From contig JABJIE010000017.1 of assembly GCA_018661505.1 (NCBI GenBank), forward strand, positions 43,136 through 107,135: a DNA stretch of 64,000 nucleotides, read 5' to 3'. A program made the position numbers and the translations under genes. The stretch is from Lentimicrobiaceae bacterium. GTDB lineage: Bacteria > Bacteroidota > Bacteroidia > Bacteroidales > F082. This document shows positions 17,737 to 27,027 of the stretch, one piece after another (positions within the stretch are counted from its first letter, which is position 1; each line of letters starts with the position of its first letter). The notes beneath the pieces were generated by a model. The model was not told where the DNA came from, ran no database searches, and was given only the letters and a program-made list of their open reading frames with translations.

Positions 17737-18930
17737 TTAAATTTTAAAAATAAGTTTTACTCTTCCCCACCTGAAATCATATGCACTTTTGAATTCAGGA
17801 GTCATATAAAAATTATGTAATTCTAAGCCAATGTTATTATAAAATACTGCTAATCCAATGCTTGCATTAAATACATGGGTGTTTATATCTGATCTGCTCA
17901 GTGTATATTTATTATTACTTGAAAACATTCCTCCTTGAAGTGTTGCATCATAAAAAACTAAATTTGATTTACCTTCAATAAATATCCAGTATTGAAATGA
18001 TTTATTTGAGATACCTCTGTATACTGGAGAAAATGACCCAAATCTTAAATATAATCCTCCGAATAATTTATTAAAAACTGTTCCCATCTTTGCTCCCGCT
18101 ATTCCATTTATCTCAAAATGCGGATTAGAAAATATACCTTTTTCGATTTCTATCTCATAGTTGACTGCTAAAGAGTTATTTATTTGATTTTCCCAACCAA
18201 TGGGTTCAAATTTATGTATTGAGGATTGCACAACTCCTCCTAGTGATGCAGGACCTATTATTCCTATATTAAATTCACTTTTGAGGCTTAATAACCTAAA
18301 ATAATCATAGCTATGTCGAAAGTTTCCAAATGTTAAGAATGCTGAGAATGGTCTGTCTCCTAAACTTATTTCAGGTTTCTCGGGGTTAATGGGAGTATAA
18401 ATGTTTTGTTTAAGAGAAAGCCCAAAGTAATTAATATCCGCTGATTTTATACCCAACAATATCTTGGATATTGGCATTGAACGGGCAAATGGGGATACTA
18501 AGCTTATGTTCACTCCATTGGTATAGTAGTAGTCCGTATTATTAAAAATATCATTGTCAAAATTAACTGACAAATAGCGAAAACTAATGGAATTATCGAT
18601 ATTATGATAGGATCTTGAAATCCTTGATGTTTCACCTGAAATTTTATTTTCAATGGGTGATGTTCTCGATTTCAGTTTGGACATGTCTAGGTTAACTATA
18701 TCGCCTACACTCTTAGAAAAGGATGAACTATACGGGAACTCTTTGGAATTATCTGTTTCAGATAATGTGGATGTTGTTTTTTTGTCTATTACCGATTGTT
18801 GACTGGGTTTAAGTAATTCATTATTAATATTTGGTTTTTGATTAATATTATCAGAATTTGAACAACTCTTTAACATAACAAATATGCCCATTGCCAGAGG
18901 AAAGTAGATATATTTGAAAAGAGGGTGCAT
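17737..18930 (-). CDS. LpxR-like lipid A deacylase (DUF2219) with a lipoprotein-type N-terminus
   Basis: Outer-membrane beta-barrel hydrolase family that removes the 3'-acyloxyacyl chain of lipid A in Salmonella LpxR. Motifs match: VNFDNDIFNNTDYYYTNGVN carries the Asn-Asp and Thr-Asn active-site pairs, followed by QNIYTP, DRPFSAFL and a barrel running to VKLIFKI. Length is 397 aa against about 300 for LpxR. The extra part is N-terminal: a hydrophobic helix ending in VMLKSC, which could be a lipobox, and about 100 polar residues of linker. The gene is 17 bp behind the fused E1 gene and 4 bp ahead of DUF493. Remodelling of lipid A is the likely role; activity is inferred. Confidence 0.85.
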   Translation of the reverse strand: MHPLFKYIYFPLAMGIFVMLKSCSNSDNINQKPNINNELLKPSQQSVIDKKTTSTLSETDNSKEFPYSSSFSKSVGDIVNLDMSKLKSRTSPIENKISGETSRISRSYHNIDNSISFRYLSVNFDNDIFNNTDYYYTNGVNISLVSPFARSMPISKILLGIKSADINYFGLSLKQNIYTPINPEKPEISLGDRPFSAFLTFGNFRHSYDYFRLLSLKSEFNIGIIGPASLGGVVQSSIHKFEPIGWENQINNSLAVNYEIEIEKGIFSNPHFEINGIAGAKMGTVFNKLFGGLYLRFGSFSPVYRGISNKSFQYWIFIEGKSNLVFYDATLQGGMFSSNNKYTLSRSDINTHVFNASIGLAVFYNNIGLELHNFYMTPEFKSAYDFRWGRVKLIFKI

Positions 18931-18947
18931 TTTATTATTATGATTTT

Positions 18948-21473
18948 CTAGAATATTTTAGGATAATTTTCTGGATTATATTCATGCATGATATTGTATA
19001 CTGCGTCAAAAACATCTTCTGCATTGGGATTTGAAAAATAATCTCCATCAGTACTATAGGCAGCTCTATGTGGTTTTGCTGTTAGTGTTCGGGGTTTGGA
19101 GTCCGCATAATAATATCCATTATGTTCTTCCATAACTATCTGCATCATGTAGGCAGTTGCCCCGCCAGGAACATCCTCATCAAAGAATAATACCTTGTTG
19201 GTTCTTTTTACGGATTCAACTATTATTCTATTTATGTCAAATGGGATCAAAGATCTAACATCTATCAATTCAACACTAATATTAAATTCTTTTAATTGCT
19301 TAACTGCATCTTCTGCTATTCTAACACATGATCCATATGTTACAAGGGTAATGTCACTACCTTCATTTATGATTTCAGGTATACCAACAGGCGTATTAAA
19401 TTCCCCAATATTATTGGGCTTCTTCTCTCGAAGTCTATATCCATTTAACGGTTCAATTATTAGTACAGGTTGATCTGATTTGAGATATGTGTTATAAAAA
19501 CCAGCTGCTTGTGTCATATTTCTAGGCACTGCGATATGAACTCCACGAATTGAGTTTATAACCATACTAAGAGGGGAACCAGCATGCCATATTCCCTCCA
19601 ACCTATGACCTCTTGTACTAACAATCATTGGTGCTTTTTGTCTGCCTAGTGTTCTGTAATGTGTTGTTGCAAGATCATCACTTAAAACCTGTAATCCATA
19701 TAATAAGTAATCAAAATATTGAATTTCAGCAATTGGTCTAAGACCACGAAGTGCCATACCAAGCCCTTGTCCTATTATGGTTGTTTCTCTTATTCCGGTG
19801 TCAAAAATTCTATTCTCGCCGTATTTGTCTTGTAGGCCTTCATAAGTTTGGTTTACACCTCCAATTTTGCCTACATCTTCACCAAATGCATAAACCAATG
19901 GATTGTTGTCAAAAATTTTATCAAAATTGTCTCTTAAGATTTCTCTTCCGGGCAATATTTCAGGTTTATCATCATATTGGGGATGTTTAATTTCTACATT
20001 AGTGGCAGACAATTCAGATTGACTATAAAGGTGCGAGCTATAACATTGATTAAAGTACTCCATTTCTTTATCTAGCCAATTAGTTAAATTTATTTTAAGA
20101 GAGTTTTGAGGATTTGAGCAGCTATTGCAAATTAATCGAAGTATTTTCTTTGAAGAAGCAATTACATCTTTGTATATGGGTTCACCCACCTTCTGTAGGT
20201 CTTTTTTAATTTGTTCAATTTCATCTGTGTGGGCGCAGTCACAATTGGTTACGTCAACTAGATTAAGAAATTCTTCTTTTTTTGCAATTATGGGATTTAA
20301 GTAGTTATCCCAAGCATTCTTACGAGCTTGCTTAACTCTTTTTATTGCCTCTTTTTCAATGTTATCTAGTTCTGGTGCCTTTGCAATATTATTTTCTATT
20401 ATCCATTGTTTCATTTTAATGATACAATCAATTTCGCTTTCATGTTTTAACTGATCTTCAGATTTATACCTTTCATGAGAACCAGATGTGGAATGTCCTT
20501 GTGGTTGGGTACATTCTGTAATATGAAATATAACAGGAGTATGTTTACTTCGGCATATCTCAATTCCTTTTTTATATATCTCTATTAATCCTTCGTAATT
20601 CCCACAAGATTCTTTAAAAATTACGTATCCATTAGAGTTTCCATCTTTGGCAAAGCCACTTAATACATCGCTTATATTGCCTTTTGTTGTCTGATACCTA
20701 TTTGGAACAGATATTCCCCAACCATCATCCCATATAGATATTGCAAGGGGAACCTCCAATACTCCAGCTGCATTTACTGTTTCAAAAAAATGTCCTTCGG
20801 AAGTAGATGCATCTCCAATGGTTGCAAAAGTTACTTCGTTCCCTTGATTACTAAATTTATCAAAGGAGGCTAAATCTTTATCATTTTTAAATATTTTTGA
20901 TGCTAATGCTAGTCCTAAAGCACGAGGCATCTGACTTGCAGTAGGAGAGGTGTCCGCTGAGGAATTAGGTTGCTTTGTTAGGTTAACCCAGTTGCCATTT
21001 TCATCAAGACTTCTTGTTGCAAAGTGATTATTCATTAACCTTCCACCATTACCTCGGTTTAAATCAAAGTCGGTATCTCCATAAAGTTCGGCAAATACCT
21101 CTTCCAATGTTATCATTCCTGTTGCAAGCATAAATGTTTGATCCCTGTAGTAACCAGATCGCCAATCACCCTCTTTAAATGCTTTAGCCATTGCTAACTG
21201 GGGGACCTCTTTGCCATCTCCAAATATGCCAAACTTAGCCTTGCCAGTTAGCACCTCTCTTCTTCCGAGTAAACTTGCTTGACGACTTTCATGGGCAATT
21301 CTATAATCTTCCAAGATCTCTTTTTTAGAAAGCATTATATTGAATGTGGTCTTTTTGTTTTTACTCATGTTAATCTTTTGGTTATTTTTAATAGCCAACG
21401 GTACAGCATTTAAGTTGTTGTTTATAAGCTTTTTATTGATTCTTTTTTGTATGATTTTGCTATGATATTTCAT
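18948..21473 (-). CDS. Fused alpha/beta E1 component of a branched-chain 2-oxoacid dehydrogenase complex
   Basis: A thiamine-diphosphate enzyme carrying both E1 subunits in one 841-aa chain. The alpha half (about 47-420) has the E1-alpha fold with ThDP-binding GDASTSEGHFFETVN and DDGWGISVP. The beta half (about 500-841) has PGREILRDNFDKIF, YAFGEDVGKIGGVNQTYEGL, DTGIRETTIIGQGLGMALRG and HRAAYSTDGDYF. It decarboxylates a 2-oxoacid, probably 2-oxoisovalerate type, and acylates a lipoyl E2. No E2 or E3 gene is in the window. The first 46 residues are polar and poorly conserved-looking; MSKNKK (21368) and MLSKKE (21335) are alternative starts, but the promoter box at 21512-21519 fits the upstream ATG. 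Confidence 0.93.
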   Translation of the reverse strand: MKYHSKIIQKRINKKLINNNLNAVPLAIKNNQKINMSKNKKTTFNIMLSKKEILEDYRIAHESRQASLLGRREVLTGKAKFGIFGDGKEVPQLAMAKAFKEGDWRSGYYRDQTFMLATGMITLEEVFAELYGDTDFDLNRGNGGRLMNNHFATRSLDENGNWVNLTKQPNSSADTSPTASQMPRALGLALASKIFKNDKDLASFDKFSNQGNEVTFATIGDASTSEGHFFETVNAAGVLEVPLAISIWDDGWGISVPNRYQTTKGNISDVLSGFAKDGNSNGYVIFKESCGNYEGLIEIYKKGIEICRSKHTPVIFHITECTQPQGHSTSGSHERYKSEDQLKHESEIDCIIKMKQWIIENNIAKAPELDNIEKEAIKRVKQARKNAWDNYLNPIIAKKEEFLNLVDVTNCDCAHTDEIEQIKKDLQKVGEPIYKDVIASSKKILRLICNSCSNPQNSLKINLTNWLDKEMEYFNQCYSSHLYSQSELSATNVEIKHPQYDDKPEILPGREILRDNFDKIFDNNPLVYAFGEDVGKIGGVNQTYEGLQDKYGENRIFDTGIRETTIIGQGLGMALRGLRPIAEIQYFDYLLYGLQVLSDDLATTHYRTLGRQKAPMIVSTRGHRLEGIWHAGSPLSMVINSIRGVHIAVPRNMTQAAGFYNTYLKSDQPVLIIEPLNGYRLREKKPNNIGEFNTPVGIPEIINEGSDITLVTYGSCVRIAEDAVKQLKEFNISVELIDVRSLIPFDINRIIVESVKRTNKVLFFDEDVPGGATAYMMQIVMEEHNGYYYADSKPRTLTAKPHRAAYSTDGDYFSNPNAEDVFDAVYNIMHEYNPENYPKIF

Positions 21474-21511
21474 GTTAGCAAATGATTGAAATGGTTATTT
21501 GGCTTTACATG

Positions 21512-21519
21512 CAAAGGTA
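21512..21519 (-). promoter_or_regulatory. -7 box TACCTTTG for the fused E1 gene
   Basis: A perfect minus-strand TAnnTTTG match 38 bases before the first ATG (21473). It probably drives E1, the LpxR-like gene and DUF493 together. Confidence 0.5.
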
Positions 21520-21544
21520 ATTAAAAATGATTCTAAATAAAATT

Positions 21545-22312
21545 CTAAAAGTTAATATTGACACCAACAGGACAATGGTCTGAGCCCATAACCTTGGGAA
21601 GTATAAATGCATCCGTAACCTTATCTGCAATGCTATTACTTACCATAAAGTAATCAATTCTCCATCCAATATTCCTTGCCCGAGCACTAAATCTATAACT
21701 CCACCAGCTATAGGCAACTTTTGTTGGGTATTTTGCCCTAAAAGTGTCAACAAAACCAGCATCTAAAAGGTTGTTAAATCCGTCAATTTCAACTTGAGTA
21801 TATCCTGCTGTTTTGTTATAGTTATTTTTTGGATTTGAAAGATCCATGGGCTGGTGAGCAACATTAAGATCACCACACAATACAACAGGTTTGTTTTTCT
21901 CAAGGTCTTTAAGATATCTTAGAAAGTCTATATCCCATTGTTTTCTATAGTCGATGCGAACAAGTTCTGACCCCGAATTAGGCACATATACATTTACTAG
22001 ATAGAAATGTTCGTACTCGGCTGTCAATACACGCCCTTCATTGTCATGATTTTCAATACCAATATCAGGTGTGGTATTTATTGGATTTGACTTACTCATA
22101 ATTGCAGTTCCCGAATAACCCTTTCGTATTGCTGAGTTACTAGTAAAATCATATCCAGAATCGAATAATACTTCTCTTACCTGGTCATCTTGGGCCTTTG
22201 TTTCTTGAAGGCATAACACATCTGGGGCAAGATCTTTAACTATTTGGTCAAAACCTTTTTTATGGATAGCCCTTATACCATTGACATTCCATGAAATTAT
22301 TTTTAGATTCAT
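21545..22312 (-). CDS. xth: Exodeoxyribonuclease III
   Basis: AP endonuclease / 3'-5' exonuclease of base-excision repair. A 255-aa EEP-fold protein: MNLKIISWNVNGIRA (Asn metal ligand), DVLCLQETKAQ (Glu ligand), LCGDLNVAHQPMDLSNPKNN and the closing GSDHCPVGV (catalytic Asp-His). I start at the ATG at 22310-22312 rather than the track start at 22333, because a perfect TATTTTTG promoter box at 22331-22338 overlaps the longer start, and family members begin right before the K-x-x-SWN strand. Confidence 0.96.
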   Translation of the reverse strand: MNLKIISWNVNGIRAIHKKGFDQIVKDLAPDVLCLQETKAQDDQVREVLFDSGYDFTSNSAIRKGYSGTAIMSKSNPINTTPDIGIENHDNEGRVLTAEYEHFYLVNVYVPNSGSELVRIDYRKQWDIDFLRYLKDLEKNKPVVLCGDLNVAHQPMDLSNPKNNYNKTAGYTQVEIDGFNNLLDAGFVDTFRAKYPTKVAYSWWSYRFSARARNIGWRIDYFMVSNSIADKVTDAFILPKVMGSDHCPVGVNINF

Positions 22313-22330
22313 TATTTTAATGTTTAGATA

Positions 22331-22338
22331 CAAAAATA
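22331..22338 (-). promoter_or_regulatory. xth -7 box TATTTTTG
   Basis: A perfect minus-strand TAnnTTTG match 18 bases before the ATG at 22312; it decides the start, since the ORF-track start at 22333 would lie upstream of the expected transcript. Confidence 0.55.
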
Positions 22339-22453
22339 GTTTTTATTGCTGAAGCTTTTCAAAGATGTGTTTTTGATGATATGACCTTAAGAATATGTTT
22401 GGATCTCAAGGAATATCCACAAACAAAGAAATTAGATGAATACTTAGATATTT

Positions 22454-24865
22454 TTAGAATAAGTATTTGAAAGCAATTATGAAGTTTCTTCCTGGAGATG
22501 TGATCCCAGAGGAGTATGTTCTGTATCTATAATTGAGAATATTATCTACACCAAAGGTAGTGAGGAAATTATTGTTGAATGCATAGCTACCTTTTAGGTT
22601 TAGTGTCCACCAAGCTGGTGAATAGGGGTTCCCATTTTTATCCTTAGCATATAAAAATTCTTTATCTCTCTCACCGGGTGCTAGTTGGTCAAAATCAATT
22701 TGTCCATTATATCTTGCACCTATCATAACTTTAAACTTTGATCTTTCAAATGTTAAGCTTGTGCTACCAAATAATGGTGGTGCATGTCGGAGCGTTTCTC
22801 CATCACTATCCTTACCATATGTTGCAGTTAGCACGCTTTTAAAAAGTAAATGTGGGAAAATCTTTAATTCGGCTATAATACTTGCTCCATAAATTACAGC
22901 ACTACCAGTATTAACTATTGCCTGAACTTTACTTAGTTCTCCATCATAAATTATAGAGTCTTTGCCGTTTATTAAATAATCTCTACGAACCATTGCATCA
23001 ATAAGGTAAGAGTAAAAGCCTGTAATTTCAATTTTCGCCCAATCATCATACTTTCTTATAATACCAACATCTAGGTTATATAAATATTCGGGTTTGAGGT
23101 TTTCGTTTGGTACAACCACATTCCCAGGTTCAGAGTCAAATATTTTTCCAACATCATCCAAATTAGGTGCTCTAAAACCAGAACTAATGTTAATGTTAAA
23201 CTGCCAATCACCCGGATGATAGACAAATCCAACATTACCAGTAACAGCACTGTTATTAATGTCTATCTCATCATATGGTAGGTTATAAAAAGTGGTATCA
23301 TTAAACTTTGAATCTAAACTTACAAAAGAGTATCTTGCTCCTGTTAAGAATGTTGCTGGGATATTCTGGAAATTCTTTTTATAACTCAAATAAGCACCTG
23401 TTTGAAAGAAATTAGTACCTCCATCTGGATATCTCGATGAAATTAGGTTTGTTTCATTTGTTTTTATGTTTTCTTCAATCCCATCACTATCAACTTTGTT
23501 ATAAGTTAGTTCAATTCCATAATAAAGGAAATTTCCGTTTGAAAGTGTTTTATCAAAATCGGCATTTATTGAAAAAATATTTACTTGTTCTTTTCTTTTT
23601 CGGAGCCAGTCATTCTTAAATTTTCTATCATTCCTTCCTTCTTTTACATTCTGGTATGCAAGGATAAAAACAGCATTATCGTACCAGCTTGCATTATTGT
23701 GGATATTAATCATTAGATTATTCATCAGCCACTGCTGTGGTTCATAATTCCAGACTGCATATTTTAATTGATTATTTGACTCCTGTAGTAGACGATCGTA
23801 TCTTGGAACTGCTGATGCACGAGTTAGATATAATCCATATACCCAATCAATATTTTCATTAAACTTATGTCCAAGCTTTGTGATAAAATTAGTTTGGTCG
23901 TATCCAGAAAATTTCTGGATTTCTGGATTATCATTATTTATAATACTATCATTACCATCAATAACAGCTACATACTTATTACGAAGATTATAATCATTGT
24001 GCATTCCTCCCATTCGTAGATCATCAAATTTTCCATATGAGATATTTGTTAAGAGTGCCCATCGATTATTTGAAATATTAATATTAGCACTTAGAGTTTT
24101 TTCAAAGTCAGCTGATGATATTCTAGCAAAGGCACTTCCAGTAGTAGTTACTTTTTCTTCAAGGCTGAATCTGGGATTAAGCGTATGGAAATCTATAACA
24201 CCACCCAATGCATCACTTCCATATATGTTAGTGCCAGGTCCAAAAATTATTTCTGCACTTTCAAGGCTATTTACATCTGCTTGCAATACATTATGCAAAT
24301 TGCCACTTCTGTATATGGCATTATTCATCCTTACACCATCAACAATAAATAGAATTTTGTTTGCTGCAAATCCTCTGATCATGGGGCTACCTCCACCCAG
24401 TTGGCTTTTTTGAACATATACCTCATTTCCTGATGCAATCATGTCTGCAGAGGTAGCCGGATTATTAAATACAATATCTTGCTGCTTTATTTTCTCAATT
24501 TTGTTGGGAATCTCATTTGCTTTTGTTTCCCATCTGCTGGCACTTACTATTACTTCATCAAGATTAATCAACTTTTCATTGAGGGGAACTTTATAATTTA
24601 GTTTTGCAATCGAACCCTTATCAATTATCAATAGATTAAAAGATGGGTGTTGGAAAATTACTTCCTCAGTACTGCCAAATACATCAATATTTGCTATGCC
24701 AATATCATTTGAAATTGATGTTAGGCTTTTATCAGTATTGTAAAGTGCTACATTACTTACTGGGTTTCCTGTTTGCTGGTTGTAAATAAAGATATTCTGT
24801 CCGGAACAAACATCTGAAATAATCAAAAGAATAAAACCAAGAAATATTGACTTTCCAAGCTTCAT
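22454..24865 (-). CDS. TonB-dependent outer-membrane receptor
   Basis: An 803-aa active-import receptor. Signal peptide cleaved near CSGQ; a short N-terminal carboxypeptidase-regulatory-like domain (about 25-95: IFIYNQQTGNPVSNVALYN); a plug domain (about 105-235) with LDEVIVSASRWETKANEIP, GGGSPMIRGFAANKILFIVD and NIYGSDALGGVIDF; then a 22-strand-type barrel with NLKPEYLYNLDVGI and SPAWWTLNLKGSY, ending in FIIAFKYLF. The architecture resembles siderophore/cobalamin/heme receptors (HmuR/BtuB class) more than SusC, and no SusD gene is adjacent, so the substrate is unknown. It is 26 bp behind yidC on the same strand. Confidence 0.93.
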   Translation of the reverse strand: MKLGKSIFLGFILLIISDVCSGQNIFIYNQQTGNPVSNVALYNTDKSLTSISNDIGIANIDVFGSTEEVIFQHPSFNLLIIDKGSIAKLNYKVPLNEKLINLDEVIVSASRWETKANEIPNKIEKIKQQDIVFNNPATSADMIASGNEVYVQKSQLGGGSPMIRGFAANKILFIVDGVRMNNAIYRSGNLHNVLQADVNSLESAEIIFGPGTNIYGSDALGGVIDFHTLNPRFSLEEKVTTTGSAFARISSADFEKTLSANINISNNRWALLTNISYGKFDDLRMGGMHNDYNLRNKYVAVIDGNDSIINNDNPEIQKFSGYDQTNFITKLGHKFNENIDWVYGLYLTRASAVPRYDRLLQESNNQLKYAVWNYEPQQWLMNNLMINIHNNASWYDNAVFILAYQNVKEGRNDRKFKNDWLRKRKEQVNIFSINADFDKTLSNGNFLYYGIELTYNKVDSDGIEENIKTNETNLISSRYPDGGTNFFQTGAYLSYKKNFQNIPATFLTGARYSFVSLDSKFNDTTFYNLPYDEIDINNSAVTGNVGFVYHPGDWQFNINISSGFRAPNLDDVGKIFDSEPGNVVVPNENLKPEYLYNLDVGIIRKYDDWAKIEITGFYSYLIDAMVRRDYLINGKDSIIYDGELSKVQAIVNTGSAVIYGASIIAELKIFPHLLFKSVLTATYGKDSDGETLRHAPPLFGSTSLTFERSKFKVMIGARYNGQIDFDQLAPGERDKEFLYAKDKNGNPYSPAWWTLNLKGSYAFNNNFLTTFGVDNILNYRYRTYSSGITSPGRNFIIAFKYLF

Positions 24866-24891
24866 CAGATAGTGGGTTAAAGTTATAAATT

Positions 24892-26808
24892 CTAGCGTCT
24901 CTGATTCTGTCCCCTTTGTTTTGCCGCTTCCTCTAATCTTTTTTGGAATGCAGATTTTTTCTTTGGGGGTTTTTTCTTATTTTCCTCTATTTTCAGACGT
25001 AGTTTATTTTCATTAATTGCATATCTGAAAACAAACATCTGACCAAACGTAATAACATTTGCAAGGAAGTAATAATAGCTTAATCCTGATGCATAGCTAT
25101 TAAATATACCTAAAAACATAATTGGCATCAAGTACATCATTGTCTTCATTCCAGGCATCTGATTTGTTTGACTTGCCATCATCTGATTATTCATGTAAGT
25201 ATACATTATGGTTGATACTGTCATTAATAATGTGAATAAACTCACATGATCACCATAAAAGGGAATTGTGAATGGTAAGCTTGCAATGGAATCGTAACTG
25301 GATAAATCATGCGCCCAAAGGAAAGGCTGTTGTCGTAATTCAATTGATGCCGGAAAGAATCTGAACATGGCAAATAATATTGGCATTTGCAAAAGCATTG
25401 GCACACAACCTGCAGCAGGATTTGCGCCTGCTCGTTTATAAAGAGCCATAACTGCTTGTTGCTTTTTCATGGCATCTTCCTTCTTGGGGAATTTTTTCGA
25501 TAATTCATCAACCTCTGGTTTTAAAACCCTCATTTTAGCAGATGAATAATATGTTTTGTATGCTATTGGGAATAAAAGCAACTTTAGCATGATAGTCAAA
25601 ACAAGAATAACGATGCCATAATTCCATCCATAGCCACCTAGCCAGTCAAATGTTGGTATTACAATGAACTCATTAATCCAGGCTAAAATAAAAAGACCCC
25701 AACCAATTGGTATCTGTCGCTCCAAATCAAGGCCGTACGACTTTAATGTGTAAAATTTATTTGGTCCAAAATAAAATGACAAAGGAATACTTGCATCACC
25801 TCTTAGGTTAACTGGTAATTCAATATCCGTTTCCATGGTTTTAAGATACCTATCCGAACCAGGATTTTCTTTCTCATAAACTTTTAGATTACCATTATCA
25901 AATGCTTCCTTTGCAACCAATGAAGAAGTAAAAAATCTTTGCTTATATGATATCCATTTTAATTTAGTCGTTATTTGCTCCTCATCATTGTCGCTCTCTG
26001 ACATATAATCAACTTCATCCTTGTAGAATTTATAGTAAATAGTTGATCCGTTAAATTGGTCAACCGTTTTTTCTTGTCTTCTCAGATCTGCGTACCAGTT
26101 TAAATCCATAAAACTGGAATTAGCAGAAATAATTCTATCCATTCCAACCATATTTATGGTGAAGTCAAACATATAGTTATTACCTTGAATGGTATAAAGG
26201 TATTCTATGTAACTGTCAGTTTTTAATGCTCCTTCTTCTCCGCCTGCGTATAACCTCATACTAATTTGGAGACTATTGTCTCCACTGACAACCATGTGAC
26301 TTGTTACATTGTCGCTGGGCTGAAAGTAAAACTGTTCCGTATTAATTATTCTATTATTGGAAAAAAATGATAAACCAAATCGTGTAGTATTTGGGTCCAA
26401 TAATATAACTGGAAGCGAGTCGTATGTTTTATAATCCTTTAGCTCAACAGTTTTAATATAGCCTCCCTTATTACTAAGTTCTAATTTTAGCAGGTCATTT
26501 TCAATAATAAAATTTTGTTCTTCTCCCGCAGCAGCATTAGCAAACTTGTCATATTTACTTTGTAAATCAGAATATTCAGGAGATTCTATAACTACACTTT
26601 CTTTTTCCAACACTTCAGCCTTTTCTTCTTCCTCAGCAGCCTTTGCCATCATCTCCATCTCAAGTATCCTTTGATTTTGTACTTGAGCAATTGAATCGGC
26701 AACAAACTGACGCTTAGCAAGCTCTTCTTCTGAAGGTGACATCCAGTAAGTATAGCCCACCATAATAGCAGCTATTAGAATGAAACCAATTATTGAGTTT
26801 TTATTCAT
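24892..26808 (-). CDS. yidC: Membrane protein insertase YidC
   Basis: Inserts and folds inner-membrane proteins, alone or with SecYEG. The 638-aa protein has an N-terminal signal-anchor (SIIGFILIAAIMVGYTYWM), a coiled, Glu/Ala-rich stretch (about 25-85), the large periplasmic beta-sandwich domain (about 95-355), and a C-terminal 60KD_IMP core with FPIAYKTYYSSAKMRVLKPE, GANPAAGCVPMLLQMPILFA and LSYYYFLANVITFGQMF. The basic tail (KKPPKKKSAFQKRLEEAAKQ) can bind ribosomes. The arrangement is typical of Gram-negative YidC. It has its own promoter-like box and leads into the TonB receptor gene. Confidence 0.97.
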   Translation of the reverse strand: MNKNSIIGFILIAAIMVGYTYWMSPSEEELAKRQFVADSIAQVQNQRILEMEMMAKAAEEEEKAEVLEKESVVIESPEYSDLQSKYDKFANAAAGEEQNFIIENDLLKLELSNKGGYIKTVELKDYKTYDSLPVILLDPNTTRFGLSFFSNNRIINTEQFYFQPSDNVTSHMVVSGDNSLQISMRLYAGGEEGALKTDSYIEYLYTIQGNNYMFDFTINMVGMDRIISANSSFMDLNWYADLRRQEKTVDQFNGSTIYYKFYKDEVDYMSESDNDEEQITTKLKWISYKQRFFTSSLVAKEAFDNGNLKVYEKENPGSDRYLKTMETDIELPVNLRGDASIPLSFYFGPNKFYTLKSYGLDLERQIPIGWGLFILAWINEFIVIPTFDWLGGYGWNYGIVILVLTIMLKLLLFPIAYKTYYSSAKMRVLKPEVDELSKKFPKKEDAMKKQQAVMALYKRAGANPAAGCVPMLLQMPILFAMFRFFPASIELRQQPFLWAHDLSSYDSIASLPFTIPFYGDHVSLFTLLMTVSTIMYTYMNNQMMASQTNQMPGMKTMMYLMPIMFLGIFNSYASGLSYYYFLANVITFGQMFVFRYAINENKLRLKIEENKKKPPKKKSAFQKRLEEAAKQRGQNQRR

Positions 26809-26858
26809 GGAATGCTTTTTATCTAATTATTAAATCCCTGCCTGGGAAATTAAGGTTG

Positions 26859-26866
26859 CAAATATA
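26859..26866 (-). promoter_or_regulatory. yidC -7 box TATATTTG
   Basis: A perfect minus-strand TAnnTTTG match 50 bases before the yidC ATG, with a TTTG (26889-26892) 22 bases further upstream as a possible -33 element. Confidence 0.5.
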
Positions 26867-27027
26867 TTTAGAATTCTTCAATTAATGTCAAATAGTGTGC
26901 CAGCAATTATAAAGTGTAATTATAGACTTAGCATTAAATCCCTAACTCTAAATAGAAACTAACTTAATTAGGAAAATATATGCTGATATCTGTCCTAAAC
27001 GGAAAATAAATATTAATGGATGGGATA

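Noticed and set aside
23997-24413. 138-aa plus-strand ORF
   Set aside because: Antisense to the plug domain of the TonB receptor; no signal, domain or promoter.
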